Source: Balamuthia mandrillaris (taxonomy: Eukaryota; Discosea; Longamoebia; Balamuthiidae). From it: 64,000 nucleotides of DNA. Made by a program: the position numbers and the translations under genes. Below the pieces are notes generated by a model that saw only the letters and a program-made list of their open reading frames with translations, was not told where the DNA came from and ran no database searches. Location: NCBI GenBank assembly GCA_031835245.1, contig JAVKOQ010000069.1:124001-188000 (forward strand), in the 5' to 3' direction. Of the stretch, positions 9,650 through 20,419 are shown in pieces; position 1 is the stretch's first letter, and every line of letters begins with the position of its first letter.

Positions 9650-11463
9650 TCACAAGTACATCCGAGAACTATAGAAAGGCGCGAGCTGAGAAGCATTACC
9701 GCCATCTCCACCATCACCGTCTCCTCCATCAGTACTGTCACTACCATCACCACTTCCATCTCCTTCTCCATCGTTGTTACTTCCATCTCCGCCAGGAAAA
9801 TCGGAAGTACCTTCGAAATGGTCGGCGATGACCTGGGCCACCAGCTTGGCGCTCAGCTCGTTGGGCGTGGCGCCCCCGTCGGAGATGCTGAACACGCCGA
9901 ACCATTCCTCATTGCCGCGGAGGTCCTCAAAGTTGGGGTTGTCGCTTCCCCAATCGCAAGTATCATGAACATCATTGTCTTTTTGTTGAACGACACCGTT
10001 ATTTTAGTTCTCGATGAGGAGGAGGAGGAAGAAGAAGAAGAAGAAGAAGAAGAAGAAGAAGAAGAAGAAGAAGAAGAAGAAGAAGAAGAAGAACAAGAAG
10101 AAGAAGAAGAAGAAGAAGAAGAAGAAAGAAGAAGAAGAACAAAGAAGAACAAGAAGAAGAACAAGAAGAAGAAGAAGAAAGAACAAGAAGAACAAGAAGA
10201 AGAAGAAGAAGAACAAGAAGAACAGAAAGAGAAGAACAAGAAGAAGAAGAAGAACAAAGAAGAAAGAAAGAAGAAGAACAAGAAGAGAGAAGAAGAAGAA
10301 CAAGAAGAAGAAGAAGAAGAAGAACAAGAAGAAGAAGAACAAGAAGAAGAAGAAGAAGAAGAAGAAGAAGAAGAAGAAGAACAAGAAGAAGAAGAAGAAG
10401 AAGAACAAGAACAAGAACAAGAAGAACAAGAAGAAGAACAAGAAGAACAAGAAGAAGAAGAACAAGAAGAAGAAGAACATGAACATGACGTACTTCCACA
10501 TTTCCACCATTCATCAGAGTAAGCAAAGATGATGCCGCCAGAGACGTAGGCGAGGTTGTCCTCGCTGTACATTTCCTCCAGGTTGCGTTGCACATGGTCG
10601 GCCTGCATCTGCTGGTCCTCGGCTTGGTTGCCGTAGTGCCAGGAGTCGAGGCCGAACTCGGTGATGACGATGGGCTTGTCGGTCACCGCCGCTATCTCAG
10701 CAAACAGCTCCCCATACTCGGCGAGGTAGAGCTGAGGGGAGAGAAAGCCGATGTCGCTCATGTCGTCCAGCTGGCTCAGTTGAGAGACCAACTCCGCTGC
10801 GAGGATCATAATCCAGGGTTAAGCATGTAACAATAAATAAGAAAGAAAAATACCTGTTTGTAGGAAGGTTGTGGTGACGGGGTGCGTGGAGTACCCAAGA
10901 CGAGTTTCCTCATCGTGGATCGTTATCGCCAGCTCATTCACGTTATTCAGCAGGTTCTCGAACTCTCCCTCGTTGTTGTTCTGCTCATTGCCAACAATCC
11001 AGCCGCAAAGAACAGGATGGTCGGCCACTCCCTGAACCATCTCCTTGACATTGTCCTTGTGCCCTTCGTTCAACGTGCCGAAGAGGTTCGAAGGACCGTC
11101 CAACCAGGGCAAGTAGCTCACGAACAAGCAGGTGATGCCGGCCTCGTCCAAAGCGTCCATGAACGCGGAGTGGTCTCCAGGGTCCCACCAGTCGTATATC
11201 CGCACTGTATTCACCCCCAAAGCGACCATGTTGGGGATGTCGCGGCTCCAGATGGGCTCGTTGGCGGCATCGAACCAGTCTCCGGGGCCTTCGCCAACTG
11301 GCACAGGATGGTAGTTGATGCCTTTGACGAGGAAGGGTTTGCCATCGACCAGGAGCTTGTTGCCGTTGGTGGTGACCTCTCGGGCTCGGATGCCAGGGAG
11401 AAGGACGAGGGCAGCGGACACCAAGAGGAACAACAAGAGAGGCAGCGGCGGGTGTCGGACCAT
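9650..11463 (-). CDS. Secreted glycoside hydrolase / glucanosyltransferase-like (GH72/GH2 clan TIM barrel)
   Basis: The protein starts at ATG 11463 with a signal peptide (LLLFLLVSAALVLLPGIRA). It continues with KPFLVKGINYHPVP, RDIPNMVALGVNTVRIYD and ALDEAGITCLFV, the pattern seen at the start of GH72 beta-glucanosyltransferase and related GH2-clan barrels. Probable catalytic acids are the Glu in GWIVGNEQNN (acid/base) and the Glu in KPIVITEFGLDSW (nucleophile). Exon 1 ends at about 10853 (donor GTATTT). Exon 2 runs from about 10800 to KCGN, and the last exon begins at about 9980 (DVHDTCDWGSDNP). The second intron holds a roughly 470-base GAA/TTC tract. The C-terminus is a Gly/Asp/Ser-rich low-complexity tail ending SQLAPFYSSRMYL, with no clear hydrophobic GPI-anchor signal. 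Likely secreted or at the cell surface, acting on beta-glucan-type polysaccharide. The exact family is uncertain. Confidence 0.75.
10016..10485 (-). repeat. ~470-bp GAA/TTC tract in glycosidase intron
   Basis: Imperfect GAA/GAG triplets with AAC interruptions run on the + strand, which is TTC/CTC on the sense strand of the host gene. This is among the longest simple repeats in the window. It produces spurious poly-Glu, poly-Lys, poly-Ser and poly-Phe frames. Confidence 0.92.
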
Positions 11464-11720
11464 TGTTCGTTTTTGTTTTTTTTTTTGACTAATGCTCGCG
11501 CTATCCAAAATTGTCTCCCAGCCAACTTTTTTATTGGGGGGTTCATTCATTCATTCATGGGTAATGCATTAGGCGAAAAATCCTCCCACGAAAAAGAAAA
11601 TTGTCCTCGCAACAAATTTATTACAAAAAATTGCAATAATGTCGCCTTCGCCCCGTTCGATTCTTCAGAATAAATTATCGCTCGAAAAAAATATTCATCA
11701 TTTTGTGGATTTAATTCGAT

Positions 11721-13137
11721 TTATTTTGCCTCTGCAGAAGGAGGAGGAACAAAAGTGGAAGGAGGCAGCTCAAGAGAGCCGCAGCGATCCTTGGAGCCGC
11801 TGCGGGTGAGCACAAGGACATGGACGGTGCTGCGCACGTCCTCGCTTCCAAAGTCCTCCTCGAACATGGGTCCCACCCGCGTGCTAAACAGGTGCTTCAC
11901 ATCAAAGCAAAAGGGCGGCTGCACGGCCTGCTTGAAGAACTGCAGATCCCGCTGCGCCCACTGCGGCCGGTGGTGGGAGAAAGAGACAAAGACCTGACCG
12001 CCCTCTTCGCGCAACGCCTCGTTGCAAGTCTGCAACAGTTGCTGATGCTGGCTGTGGTTGAAGATGAGGTCAGAGAGAATGACCACATCAAACTTTCTGG
12101 GTTCCGCCGCCGCCTCCGAGCTGCCGGTATCCGCAGACAAGAGAGGAAGAACGGAGGAGCCCCACAAGTGGCCGGTGATCTTGATGCGTTTCCGCTCCTC
12201 TTCGGAGGTGTTGGCCTTCACGTTGAACTCAATGTTTTCCATCAAGTCCTCATCTGGATAGTCCGTCACTACCACCTGTTTCAAAAACACAACACAAAAG
12301 AGTTTGGTGAGTAAAAAAAAAATAAAAGAGAGAAAGAGAAGTTATAAAAGGGGAGGAAGGAAGATTGCGAGAGAGTGTGTTGTTTTGTTTGCAAACTTCA
12401 GAAAAAGTGTGTTATCATCCACACCAGCGTTGATTTTGGACGCCAGTGTGTACTAAGGTGTCCTAAGATATTTTTGTAGAATTTCATCACGTTCGCAAAA
12501 AAAATAATCTCTTGTGTGTGTGTCGATGGAAGAAAAGAAAGAGAGAGGGGGGAAAAAGCCTTTTTTTCTTACCTGCGCGCCAAGTTTGAGGGCGACCAGA
12601 GAGGGAAGCGCGGCTCCGGCTCCCAGTTCTAGCACACTAACATGCCGCCGTGGTTGTGGTTGCGACTGTTAGTGATGAGGTTAAGCGCTATAAATAAAAA
12701 CAGAGTGTGGAGGAAGGGGTGGGGAGAAAAAAAAGGGTAGAGAGAGGATTTTTGAGTGAGCGTACAATTTGTTTTCCAGAGGGACGTGCTCCTCAAAGTG
12801 TGTGGAAATGATCTTCGCGGCGTTCCATATCAAGTGTCCCCACAACGGATGGCTTCCCACCAGTCGCAACTTTACTAGCAGAAAAAGAAGAGAGAGAAAC
12901 AAATCAAAAAAAATCATTAACTTTGGAGCCAAGAGGATTAAAAAAAAGTGTGACACAGACCAGGAAAAGCTAATTGTTTTTTTTTTTATGATTGTATTTT
13001 GTGCGTGTGTGTGTGTGAGTGTCCGTACCTTCCTCGCCGTTCTTTCTTGTGTACGTGGAAAAAGTAGGCTCCGCCGGAGGTTTGTAATAGTCCTCCGGCT
13101 CTTCGAAGAGCGCACCAGCCACCCCCTCCTCTTCCAT
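11721..13137 (-). CDS. EFM7: EFM7-type protein N-terminal/lysine methyltransferase (eEF1A)
   Basis: In yeast, EFM7 (formerly Nnt1) methylates the N-terminal Gly and the adjacent Lys of elongation factor 1A using S-adenosylmethionine. Four exons join in frame: 13137-13029, 12874-12766, 12636-12573 and 12275-11721. Exon 1 carries ALFEEPEDYYKPPAEPTF, the distinctive N-terminal motif of this family. Exon 2 carries GSHPLWGHLIWNAAK. Exon 3 supplies SAM-binding motif I, VLELGAGAALPSL. Exon 4 begins VVVTDYPDEDLMENI and continues with DVVILSDLIFNHSQH. Length of about 280 residues suits a single Rossmann methyltransferase domain. It is cytosolic, with no targeting signal. The stop codon TAA lies inside an AATAAA hexamer. 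The gene is head-to-head with the mitochondrial membrane protein at 13414. Confidence 0.85.
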
Positions 13138-13200
13138 GTGTTCTCGTTTGTTCTGTATTTTCTATTTTTTTCTCAGGTTAATAACCGCTGAGGAGAATTT

Positions 13201-13296
13201 GTCGACACAAAGCTGACGTAAGTTATACTATAAAAGCGTAACCAATGACGTGTGACTTGAGAGAACCCTCGAGAAAGGGTAATTATTAGCGTCGAC
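13201..13296. promoter_or_regulatory. Two GTCGACA sites in the EFM7 / 13414 divergent promoter
   Basis: GTCGAC occurs at 13201 (TTTGTCGACACAAA) and 13291 (GCGTCGACAATG) in the 276-base spacer between two divergent start codons. Both fit the intergenic GTCGAC(AA) motif found elsewhere in the window. Confidence 0.4.
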
Positions 13297-13413
13297 AATG
13301 ATGACGTATGTTTTTTCCAAAAATAGAAGTGATCGACGTGTGTTTCAGAAAAGTGCCAATCCACAACAAAAAAAAAAGAGAGAAAGCTTTGAAAACAAAG
13401 AGGAACGACGACG

Positions 13414-14109
13414 ATGCTGCCCTCTCCCTGCGCGTCCCTGGTCACCAGAAGCGGCGTTAGGACCGTCAACGGTGGTGCTTTGGGCAATGCCCTTCTAATG
13501 CTTCCTCTGCAGCGACAACAGCAACGACTGTCCACAACCCTTTGCGGTGGCATGAGGAATCTGAACGCTTCGCAAAGAGCGCTCAGTCTCGCTCTTCCTC
13601 CTTCCCTTCGTTTTCCCGCCCGCCTCACTGCCAACCGCTCTTTGTTGATGTCTTCTTCCGCCATGCCGCGCTCCGTCCGTCCTTATTCCCACTCCCGTCC
13701 TTCACTCTCGTCCTCTACTTCTACTTCCTCCTCCTCCTCAGCAGCGAACAACCAAAACAGCAACAAAGCAAACTCCACCACCGGTGGAGGAGAGGAGGGC
13801 ATTGAGGACGAGGATGAGGTCATGCGGGCCTACCGTGCCTCCATGGAGAAGCCCCTCAGCCGCTACGACGTGGCCTTCCGAGGGGAGCCCCTCACCGGCT
13901 GGCGCAAGTACCTCAAGTGGTTCATCAACGCCGGCCTCATTGCCTGCATCAGCCTCATCAGCTATTACATCATCTTCCCGGTGCCCCTGGAGGAGAACGA
14001 GTGGTACCAAATGGAGCAGCAGCTGAAGGAGCGCTCCAGGCAGGCCTACCTCAAGAGAAAGGAGGTGGAGGACGCCCTTGCCAACGCTCCTCGAAAGCCA
14101 CAACAGTAA
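13414..14109 (+). CDS. Probable mitochondrial inner-membrane protein with one transmembrane span, unknown family
   Basis: This is a single-exon gene of 231 residues. The N-terminal 90 residues are rich in Arg, Ser and Leu and nearly free of acidic residues, as expected of a mitochondrial presequence. A low-complexity Ser/Asn linker follows. The conserved-looking core is RYDVAFRGEPLTGWRKYLKW, then a single hydrophobic span (FINAGLIACISLISYYIIF), then a charged helix (EENEWYQMEQQLKERSRQAY) that could be a coiled coil. This presequence, span and charged tail resemble accessory subunits of respiratory complexes or assembly factors, but I cannot assign a family. AATAAA occurs at about 14180. The open reading frame and composition support a real gene. 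Confidence 0.7.
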   Translation: MLPSPCASLVTRSGVRTVNGGALGNALLMLPLQRQQQRLSTTLCGGMRNLNASQRALSLALPPSLRFPARLTANRSLLMSSSAMPRSVRPYSHSRPSLSSSTSTSSSSSAANNQNSNKANSTTGGGEEGIEDEDEVMRAYRASMEKPLSRYDVAFRGEPLTGWRKYLKWFINAGLIACISLISYYIIFPVPLEENEWYQMEQQLKERSRQAYLKRKEVEDALANAPRKPQQ

Positions 14110-14629
14110 ACGAGCGAGCATCATCGCGTGCGATGGAGGCGGCACTCCCGCCTCTTATCTCGCACTGCAAACAGCAACAATAAACGTGTTGTTCTCTTCT
14201 TGTAGACGTTATCTGCCCGTAATGAAAGCTCAAAAACATCGAAACATATTGCAAATTTTCATGTGACACCAGTGAGGGTAGTTTTGGGAGAGGACGATGA
14301 GACCTGTCGAATTGTCTGCCGAAACCAGCGCAGAGGAGATAAGATATGAGCGAGGACAAGAGCAAGGACACGAGCCAGGAGAAGAGATGGGATATGAGAT
14401 TAGATAAGAGAGAGGACAAGAGATAGGACAGGAGAGCAGTCTATATTAATTAAAAGATAAAAATAAAATTGGATGGAGAGGTGAACGGGAGAACGAAAAC
14501 AAACAACGAGCTCCTCCTCCTTCATGAACTGCGCTACCACGAAGCCAACAACAACTTCAAGTCCTTTGTTTTTCTCTTGCAACAACTGAAGAAGAAGGGT
14601 TTCTCTTTTTCCAACCAACAACGCACAAG
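14110..14629. other. Intergenic spacer, purine-rich
   Basis: No gene is visible. The stretch holds a polyadenylation-type AATAAA at about 14180 for the upstream gene and, from about 14280 to 14440, imperfect purine-rich repeats built on GAGATAAGA / GAGGACAAGAG. The 5' leader of the downstream BTB protein follows. Confidence 0.5.
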
Positions 14630-16056
14630 ATGAAAAGTGTGACAGACAGTGGAGATGACACTTCCTCGGATGACACGCTCCTGCCGGTGCCTTTAGCCAG
14701 CCCAAAGTCCTTGACGTTTGAGCCCACTGCTTCACCTTCTTCTTCTCTTCGTCGCAAACTGTCTCCTCGTAAACAACAGCTCAACCACTCTGCTGCATTA
14801 TCCAAAGCTTCTTCCTCCTCCCATCATTTCGGCATTATTCTCAACACTTCTTCTTCTTCTTCTTCAAAGAGTGGAAAAAGCTCCTTGCCTGACTCAAAAG
14901 AGAGCAGCGAGCACAGTCATACCAACAACAGCAAAAGAAAGAAACAAAAGAAACGCAGTGTTAGCTTGGGAAGAGGAGACAACAACTCGCCACGACTCTA
15001 TCGGAAACGGTCCAACAGCTCTGATGGCGAAACTTCTTCTTCAACTTCAACTTCTTCTTCTTTTGCTTCTTCAACTCCTGCAGGGGTCTCCGCTGCCACG
15101 ACCAACAAAACAGAAAAGAAAGAGAGAAAGCTAGAGAGAGCAAAAGAGAACAACAAGTTACGAAACAACGAATTTGTGGAGATAAGAAGGAAGAAGAAAG
15201 AGGAAGAGGAAGCAGAAGAAGGAGAGGGGGAAGCAGGCGAAAAACAACAACAACGACAACGAGTGAAGACTGTGGCTCAGCTTCGAGAAGAAGAAGGACG
15301 ATGGTTTCATCCTGAAGCAGAAGCAGAAGAAGAGGCTGAAGTTGAATATGAAGAAGAGGAAGAAGAGGAATATGAACAAAGGAAAAGAGAGACGAAAGAA
15401 CCGATTGTTCTTTCTTCCGTCTCATCTCCTTCACCAACTGCTTCTTCTTCTTCGACAACGTCGTTATCGTGGTTATGGCGTGACCACGGCTTAGAGGCCG
15501 ATGATGTAGACTCTGATGTCGTCAAAGAACTCGAACGAAGAAGAAGAAGACAACAGCAACTGCAACATCAATACGAAAAAGAAAAAGAGAAAGAACGAGA
15601 AGAAGATAACTTTAGGAAGAACATCACTCGTCGACAATTACTACCGTCTTCTTTGTCTTCTTCTTCGTTTTTGTCCACGAAAGAAAAGGAAGCACGAGCA
15701 GAAGAAGAACGACGAAGGCGACAACAATTGTTTCCATCTTCTTCCTCTTCTTTTCTATCGGCATTGAAACAAAAGGAAAAAGAAAGAGACGAAGAAGATG
15801 AAACATTGGAAGCAAACGAAGATAGAGAGGAGGATGAAATCGTCAGAATAAATGTCGGTGGATATCGGTATACGACCACTCGAACGACGTTATACGGCTA
15901 CTATCATCGAAGAAACAGTTTTCCTGGCAACTGGTTCAGCAGTCTTCTTTCCGGAAAGTTTCGGTGTTTGAAGGACGAGACGGGAGCCTATTTTATCGAT
16001 CGGGATGGACAGTACTTTGCTCCTATTTTGACCTATCTCCGAACAGGTTTGATATT

Positions 16057-16096
<40 letters not shown>

Positions 16097-16995
16097 TTCT
16101 CTATGTTTCCTCTAACGTGTTTTGGTGTAAACAACTGAAAGGAGTGGCAAGTATCCCAAAGAGCATGCCATTAGATGCAGTAAAACGGGAGGCCGAGTTT
16201 TACTGCATTCAGCCATTAGTGGACAAGATAACCAAAATGCAGGAAGCCAAGAAGGACAAACAGACAGACATGCGCAAGGCAGAATTCTTTCATTGCTTGA
16301 CGATGGCAAGAATGAAAGGCTTCATGCTGAGCATGTCGGGAATGAAGATGAGAGGCATGGACTTTTCTCACATGCAGTTGTTGAACGTTCATTTTACTGC
16401 TTGTGATTTGGAGGTTAGTTCTTTGTCATTCTTCATTCTTCCTTGCATTCTTCTTTACTTAAGACAACACAACAAAGGGAGCAGACTTTTCCAACGCCAT
16501 TCTCAACAAGGCCAAGTTTCACGCTGCGAACTGCAAGAATGTTCGCTTCGTACACAGCATCTTCTCTTCCCACACCAATCCCTTCAGCCGAACGACGAAC
16601 CTGGAAGGAGCTCTCTTTCATCAAGTTCGCTTCCTTTCCTGTTCTTTTCTTTCTTCTCTTGCTGGTTTACTCGTTATCTTACCTTCTCCCTCTTTTCTCT
16701 TCATATTTAATAGGCGGACAATGCGTTAGCTCTCTACGGAGAAGCATTCAAGGAATGGGGTTATCGAATGGAGAACGTCTCGCTAACGTTTTACGGCATC
16801 TCCTTCAAGGAGTTAGGCTATCAAATGGAGAACGTCAACACCCCTTTCTTCATGAGAAACATCATTCGATTGGTCAGGGACAAATCTTCATCCTCCTCCT
16901 CATCTTCTGTTTCGTCGGGTGCATCTTCTGCTTCGTCTTCCTCTTCAGCGAATGGCCCGAGTCATCCTTCTCAACAAACGCCTCATCGTTCATAA
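14630..16995 (+). CDS. BTB/POZ (T1-type) protein, KCTD9-like, with long disordered N-terminus
   Basis: The first ~400 residues are low complexity: Ser-rich, Lys-rich, Glu-rich coiled-coil-like and Arg/Gln-rich segments. A T1-type BTB domain then begins at about 15838 with [19 protein letters not shown], followed by [28 protein letters not shown] and, after an intron with a (CT)n tract, [20 protein letters not shown]. This is the KCTD signature. The C-terminal part ([52 protein letters not shown]) contains pentapeptide-like A(D/N)LXX repeats, as in KCTD9. A Ser-rich tail ends at TAA 16993. Introns open with GTTTGA, GTTAGT and GTTCGC. By family analogy it may be a cullin-3 adaptor that oligomerises through the BTB domain. 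The target is unknown. Confidence 0.82.
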
Positions 16996-17150
16996 AATAA
17001 AGCCACACCCTTTTTTTTAACTTTCTTCTTGTTCTTTTGTTTTTTACAAGAAAAGAAACATCGGGTGGGCATGTAAAAAGCTGTGAGAGTCATCCCACCA
17101 CTCTCACCTCTTTCCAACACCTCGTTCCTCCATCTTTTTTTTTTGTTCGT

Positions 17151-19088
17151 TTACCAATCCTCCACATCGTCCTCCTCGCCGTCGTCCCAATCCTCATCAT
17201 CCGAGTCGGCCAAGGCCAACTTCCTCACCTCCATCGCCGCCGTCAACGTGTCGTGCAACGACTGGAAGATGCCGCCGAGGCTGGCCGCAGGGGGCTTCTC
17301 CAGCTCCTCTTCGGAAACCACCTTGAGCTTTGTGCCGGCGCGAATGGCGGCCAACAAGTCGGCCGTTCCGTTCTTGGCGCGCGTCTCTCTTTGGGCGGTG
17401 GGGATATTGAGTTCGGTGGAGGAGGGGCCGGAGGAGAGCAGAGGAGGTGGAGGAGGAGCGGAGGGAGCGGAGGGAGCAGAAGGAGGAGCTGGAGCTAAGG
17501 GGGGAGGGGTGGGAGGAGGAGGAGCGGAGGCGCCCTCTGAAGCAGGTGAGGAGGAGGAAGAAGAGGAAGTAGGCGGGGAAGGGATGTCAGCGCCGAGTTC
17601 TTTGGAGGTGATCTCTTCAACGCTGCGAACGTAGTCGACCATATCTTTGAAGAACTCACTTTCGCGGTCGAAAGGAAAGTCACGCACCATGCCTTGCAAC
17701 TTGGTTTGCAAGTGCTGCAAGGTGGCTTTGGCAAAGGAGAGCGTGTTTTCCGTGTTGGCATTCTGTAGCTTGAGCTCGTTGATCTGTTTGAGGTGTTTGG
17801 TCTTTTCCTCCTCCTGAACGCGATAAGCGGCTTCCAACTTGAGAAGAGACTGCAGAAAAGTGGTTAGTTGGTTGTCCACGTTCATTTGCTTCTGCTTCTG
17901 GTCCAACTTCTTGCTCTCTTTGAGCAACGCTTTGGACTTGGCATCCAACTCTTTTTCTCTCTTCCGTCTGGCTTTGGCTTGAGCCACGCGCTCCTTTTCA
18001 GCTCCTCGAAGGTTGGCCTGCGCTTTGCTTAGCAACTCTTCTCCCACTATCTTTCTTCCTTGTTGTGCTTCTTTCGTTTTGGCCAAAGTGGTGGATTCTT
18101 TCTTCGGCTCTTCTTTGTCTTTCTGCTCTTCATCTTCTTTCTTTTCTTTGTCAGAAGAAGTGGAAATAGCGATAGAAGGGGCAAGCAACGAGGCAGGCTG
18201 CTTGCGAGGAGAAGGGCTTCTTCGTGAAGCGGAAGGACTTCCTCTACCAGGGCTCTTGGGAGCACTCCCGATCGGTCTTCCCACCATCCTCGATCCTTTC
18301 TTGAAGGCAGCGTTCATGATGACCGAGCCAGACACCATCTTGGCCAATTCTTGCTCCGTGCTCTGTTTTTGCTGCTTCTGAGTGGCAAGGGCCTCTCTCT
18401 TCATGGCCAGTTGAGCCTGAAGCTTCTCCAACGCCGCCAGCTTGGCCTCTTTGCTGCGTTTGATGGTGGAGATGGATCGTTTCTGTTCTTTGGCGGTTAA
18501 CCAATGTTGAGCCGCTGATAAAGTCGCTGTTGTGTTCTCTGAAGCAGCAGAGGAGGTGGCGCCGGCCTCCTTTTCACCTTCTTCCTCATCACCAGCAGCC
18601 GCTTTCTTTTTCTTTGGCTTGATGACGGAACCGGCTTGAAGGATCTCAAGGACAGAAGGGGTGGAGCGTTGGGCCTTTTGTTGTTTGTAGCGCTCCAAGT
18701 CGCCGTCACGGCGTTTGATGTCCGACTCCTTGAGCAGCTGCGCAAAGGCGGACTCTTTCTTGGCTGGAGCGTCTTCCCCGTTGTTGAGGGCTTCAGAGGA
18801 GGCAGAAGCCTCCCTTAGTTGCGAGAGAATGCTTCCCTTCTTGAAGGGTCGGTTGCTGATCGACGACCCTTGTTGCTCTTCTTGAGGCTGTTGTTGAGAG
18901 GAAGAAGAGTCTGTTGTGGAGGCATTGTTTTGTTCTTCGTCGTCTTTGTTTGCCAGCTCAGAAGCAGACTTGTTGATCAGCGCTGCAGAGGAGGGAGTAG
19001 GAGCGGTGCCTCGTCGTTTGCTCTCCAAGGCGCTGTTGAGACGTTTCAGCTTTGCCACTGCTGACTCTGCCCTCCCTGACTGCGACAT
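17151..19088 (-). CDS. WH2/VCA-type actin-nucleation-promoting factor candidate
   Basis: This is a single-exon gene of 645 residues. The C-terminus has the order expected of an Arp2/3 activator: a proline-rich block (about residues 515-550), a WH2 motif (GTADLLAAIRAGTKLKVV, about 573-592), an amphipathic connector (FQSLHDTLTAAMEVRKLALA), and an acidic tail with tryptophans (DSDDEDWDDGEEDDVEDW) ending in Trp. Upstream are further WH2-like helices with the pattern LL-x-I/L-x2-G-x-hydrophobic-K (SVLEILQAGSVIKPKKK; FKKGSILSQLREAS). A long charged, probably coiled-coil region follows at about 330-480. The N-terminus does not resemble the WASP EVH1, SCAR or WASH homology domains that I can recognise, so it may be a separate NPF class. 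Expected role: binding G-actin and Arp2/3 to start branched filaments. The family assignment is by motif order only. Confidence 0.72.
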   Translation of the reverse strand: MSQSGRAESAVAKLKRLNSALESKRRGTAPTPSSAALINKSASELANKDDEEQNNASTTDSSSSQQQPQEEQQGSSISNRPFKKGSILSQLREASASSEALNNGEDAPAKKESAFAQLLKESDIKRRDGDLERYKQQKAQRSTPSVLEILQAGSVIKPKKKKAAAGDEEEGEKEAGATSSAASENTTATLSAAQHWLTAKEQKRSISTIKRSKEAKLAALEKLQAQLAMKREALATQKQQKQSTEQELAKMVSGSVIMNAAFKKGSRMVGRPIGSAPKSPGRGSPSASRRSPSPRKQPASLLAPSIAISTSSDKEKKEDEEQKDKEEPKKESTTLAKTKEAQQGRKIVGEELLSKAQANLRGAEKERVAQAKARRKREKELDAKSKALLKESKKLDQKQKQMNVDNQLTTFLQSLLKLEAAYRVQEEEKTKHLKQINELKLQNANTENTLSFAKATLQHLQTKLQGMVRDFPFDRESEFFKDMVDYVRSVEEITSKELGADIPSPPTSSSSSSSPASEGASAPPPPTPPPLAPAPPSAPSAPSAPPPPPLLSSGPSSTELNIPTAQRETRAKNGTADLLAAIRAGTKLKVVSEEELEKPPAASLGGIFQSLHDTLTAAMEVRKLALADSDDEDWDDGEEDDVEDW

Positions 19089-19329
19089 ATTGTTTCAACT
19101 TTTAAAAAAAAAAAGTGTATCACAATATTGTTTGAGAATGCAGTTAGTTCTTATGTATCGTTGTTGAGAGCACAAATTTCTTTTTTAAAAAAAAAACGAA
19201 AGAAAGAAAGAGAAAGCAAGAGGAAAAAGAAAGAGGTGAAGAGCGAGGAATGGAGGCATACCCTTCTTTTTTGTTTTCTTCTTTCTTTTTTACAGATACG
19301 AGATTCAATTGACAGCGGAAATAAGGAAA

Positions 19330-19335
19330 GTCGAC
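19330..19335. promoter_or_regulatory. GTCGAC site upstream of the WH2/VCA gene
   Basis: AAGTCGACACTAAT lies 242 bases before the start codon of the minus-strand WH2/VCA gene. It matches the intergenic GTCGAC motif. Confidence 0.3.
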
Positions 19336-19450
19336 ACTAATTTCTTTTCATTAAATTGACCAAATTAGGATATCAATATGCAACATTTTTCGATTTTCCA
19401 TTGGTCGATTGTGTGGAGATCATCTGGTTTGTGATCCGAGAGGCATGACG

Positions 19451-20387
19451 TCACTCGCTCAGCGCAGAAGAAGCGGCGGCGGAGAAGAACTCGTTCTTGA
19501 CGAGCTGGTAAGCCTCTCGGAAGGGAACGCCGGAGGCCACCCGCTTGTAGACCTCGTCGGTGAGGTAGAGGTCCTTGGTCATGGCCCCTCGCAGCCTCTC
19601 TTTGTTGACGCGAAGAGCGGGCACCACGTCCAGCAGCAGCTCCAGCGTGCTTGTGCAGAGCTCCACCCCCTCCACAAACGGCTTCTTCGTCAATTGCAAG
19701 TCTCTGTGGTATCCGCTTCCCTTTTCAATGTTTCAACGACGACGACGACGTTAGCAAAAAGAGAAAACGAAAAGGCAACAACAAACCAGGCCAAGAATAA
19801 TGCCCTGCATTTGAGCTTGATACGAAGCAAAGACCTTTCCATTGCCCCGCATGATCTCGAACAAGTCATAGTTCTTCTTCTGCGGCATGATCGAGGAGCC
19901 CGTCACAAACTCATCCGGCAAGGCAAAGAAGGCGGTTTCCTGCTGGGTGAACCCCATCATATCGACAGCGAACCGTGAGGTCACGGTCAGGATCACTGCC
20001 AGAGCTTGCATCATGATCCACTCGAAGAACCCCCTGCTGAAGCCGCAGTACATCACGTTCTCCTGCACTCTCTCGAAGCCCATTTCCCTGGCGGTCATCG
20101 CACGATCCAGTGGCAAGTGGCGGATGCCAAAGCCAGCAGCAGAGCCCAGAGGGTTCTGGTCGATGAGGGTGAGGGTGGAGCGGAGGCACAGGAGGCTGTC
20201 CTGGAGGGCGCAGGCGAAGCTGTCCAACCAAACGCCGACGGTGGTGGGCATGGCGCGTTGCATGTGAGTGTAGCCTGGCATCTCCGTGGTGGCGTGCTGT
20301 TGGGCGGCGTGTTGGAAGGTGGTGACAAGTCGTTCGGTCAAGGAGATGATTTCTTTCAGTTTGTCCTTGTGTTTGTTAGTAATGGAG

Positions 20388-20419
<32 letters not shown>

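Noticed and set aside
9539-10522. Long plus-strand frame with poly-Glu/Lys
   Set aside because: It is the antisense of a GAA/TTC tract in the glycosidase intron. Composition is entirely repeat-derived and conserved exons lie on the other strand.
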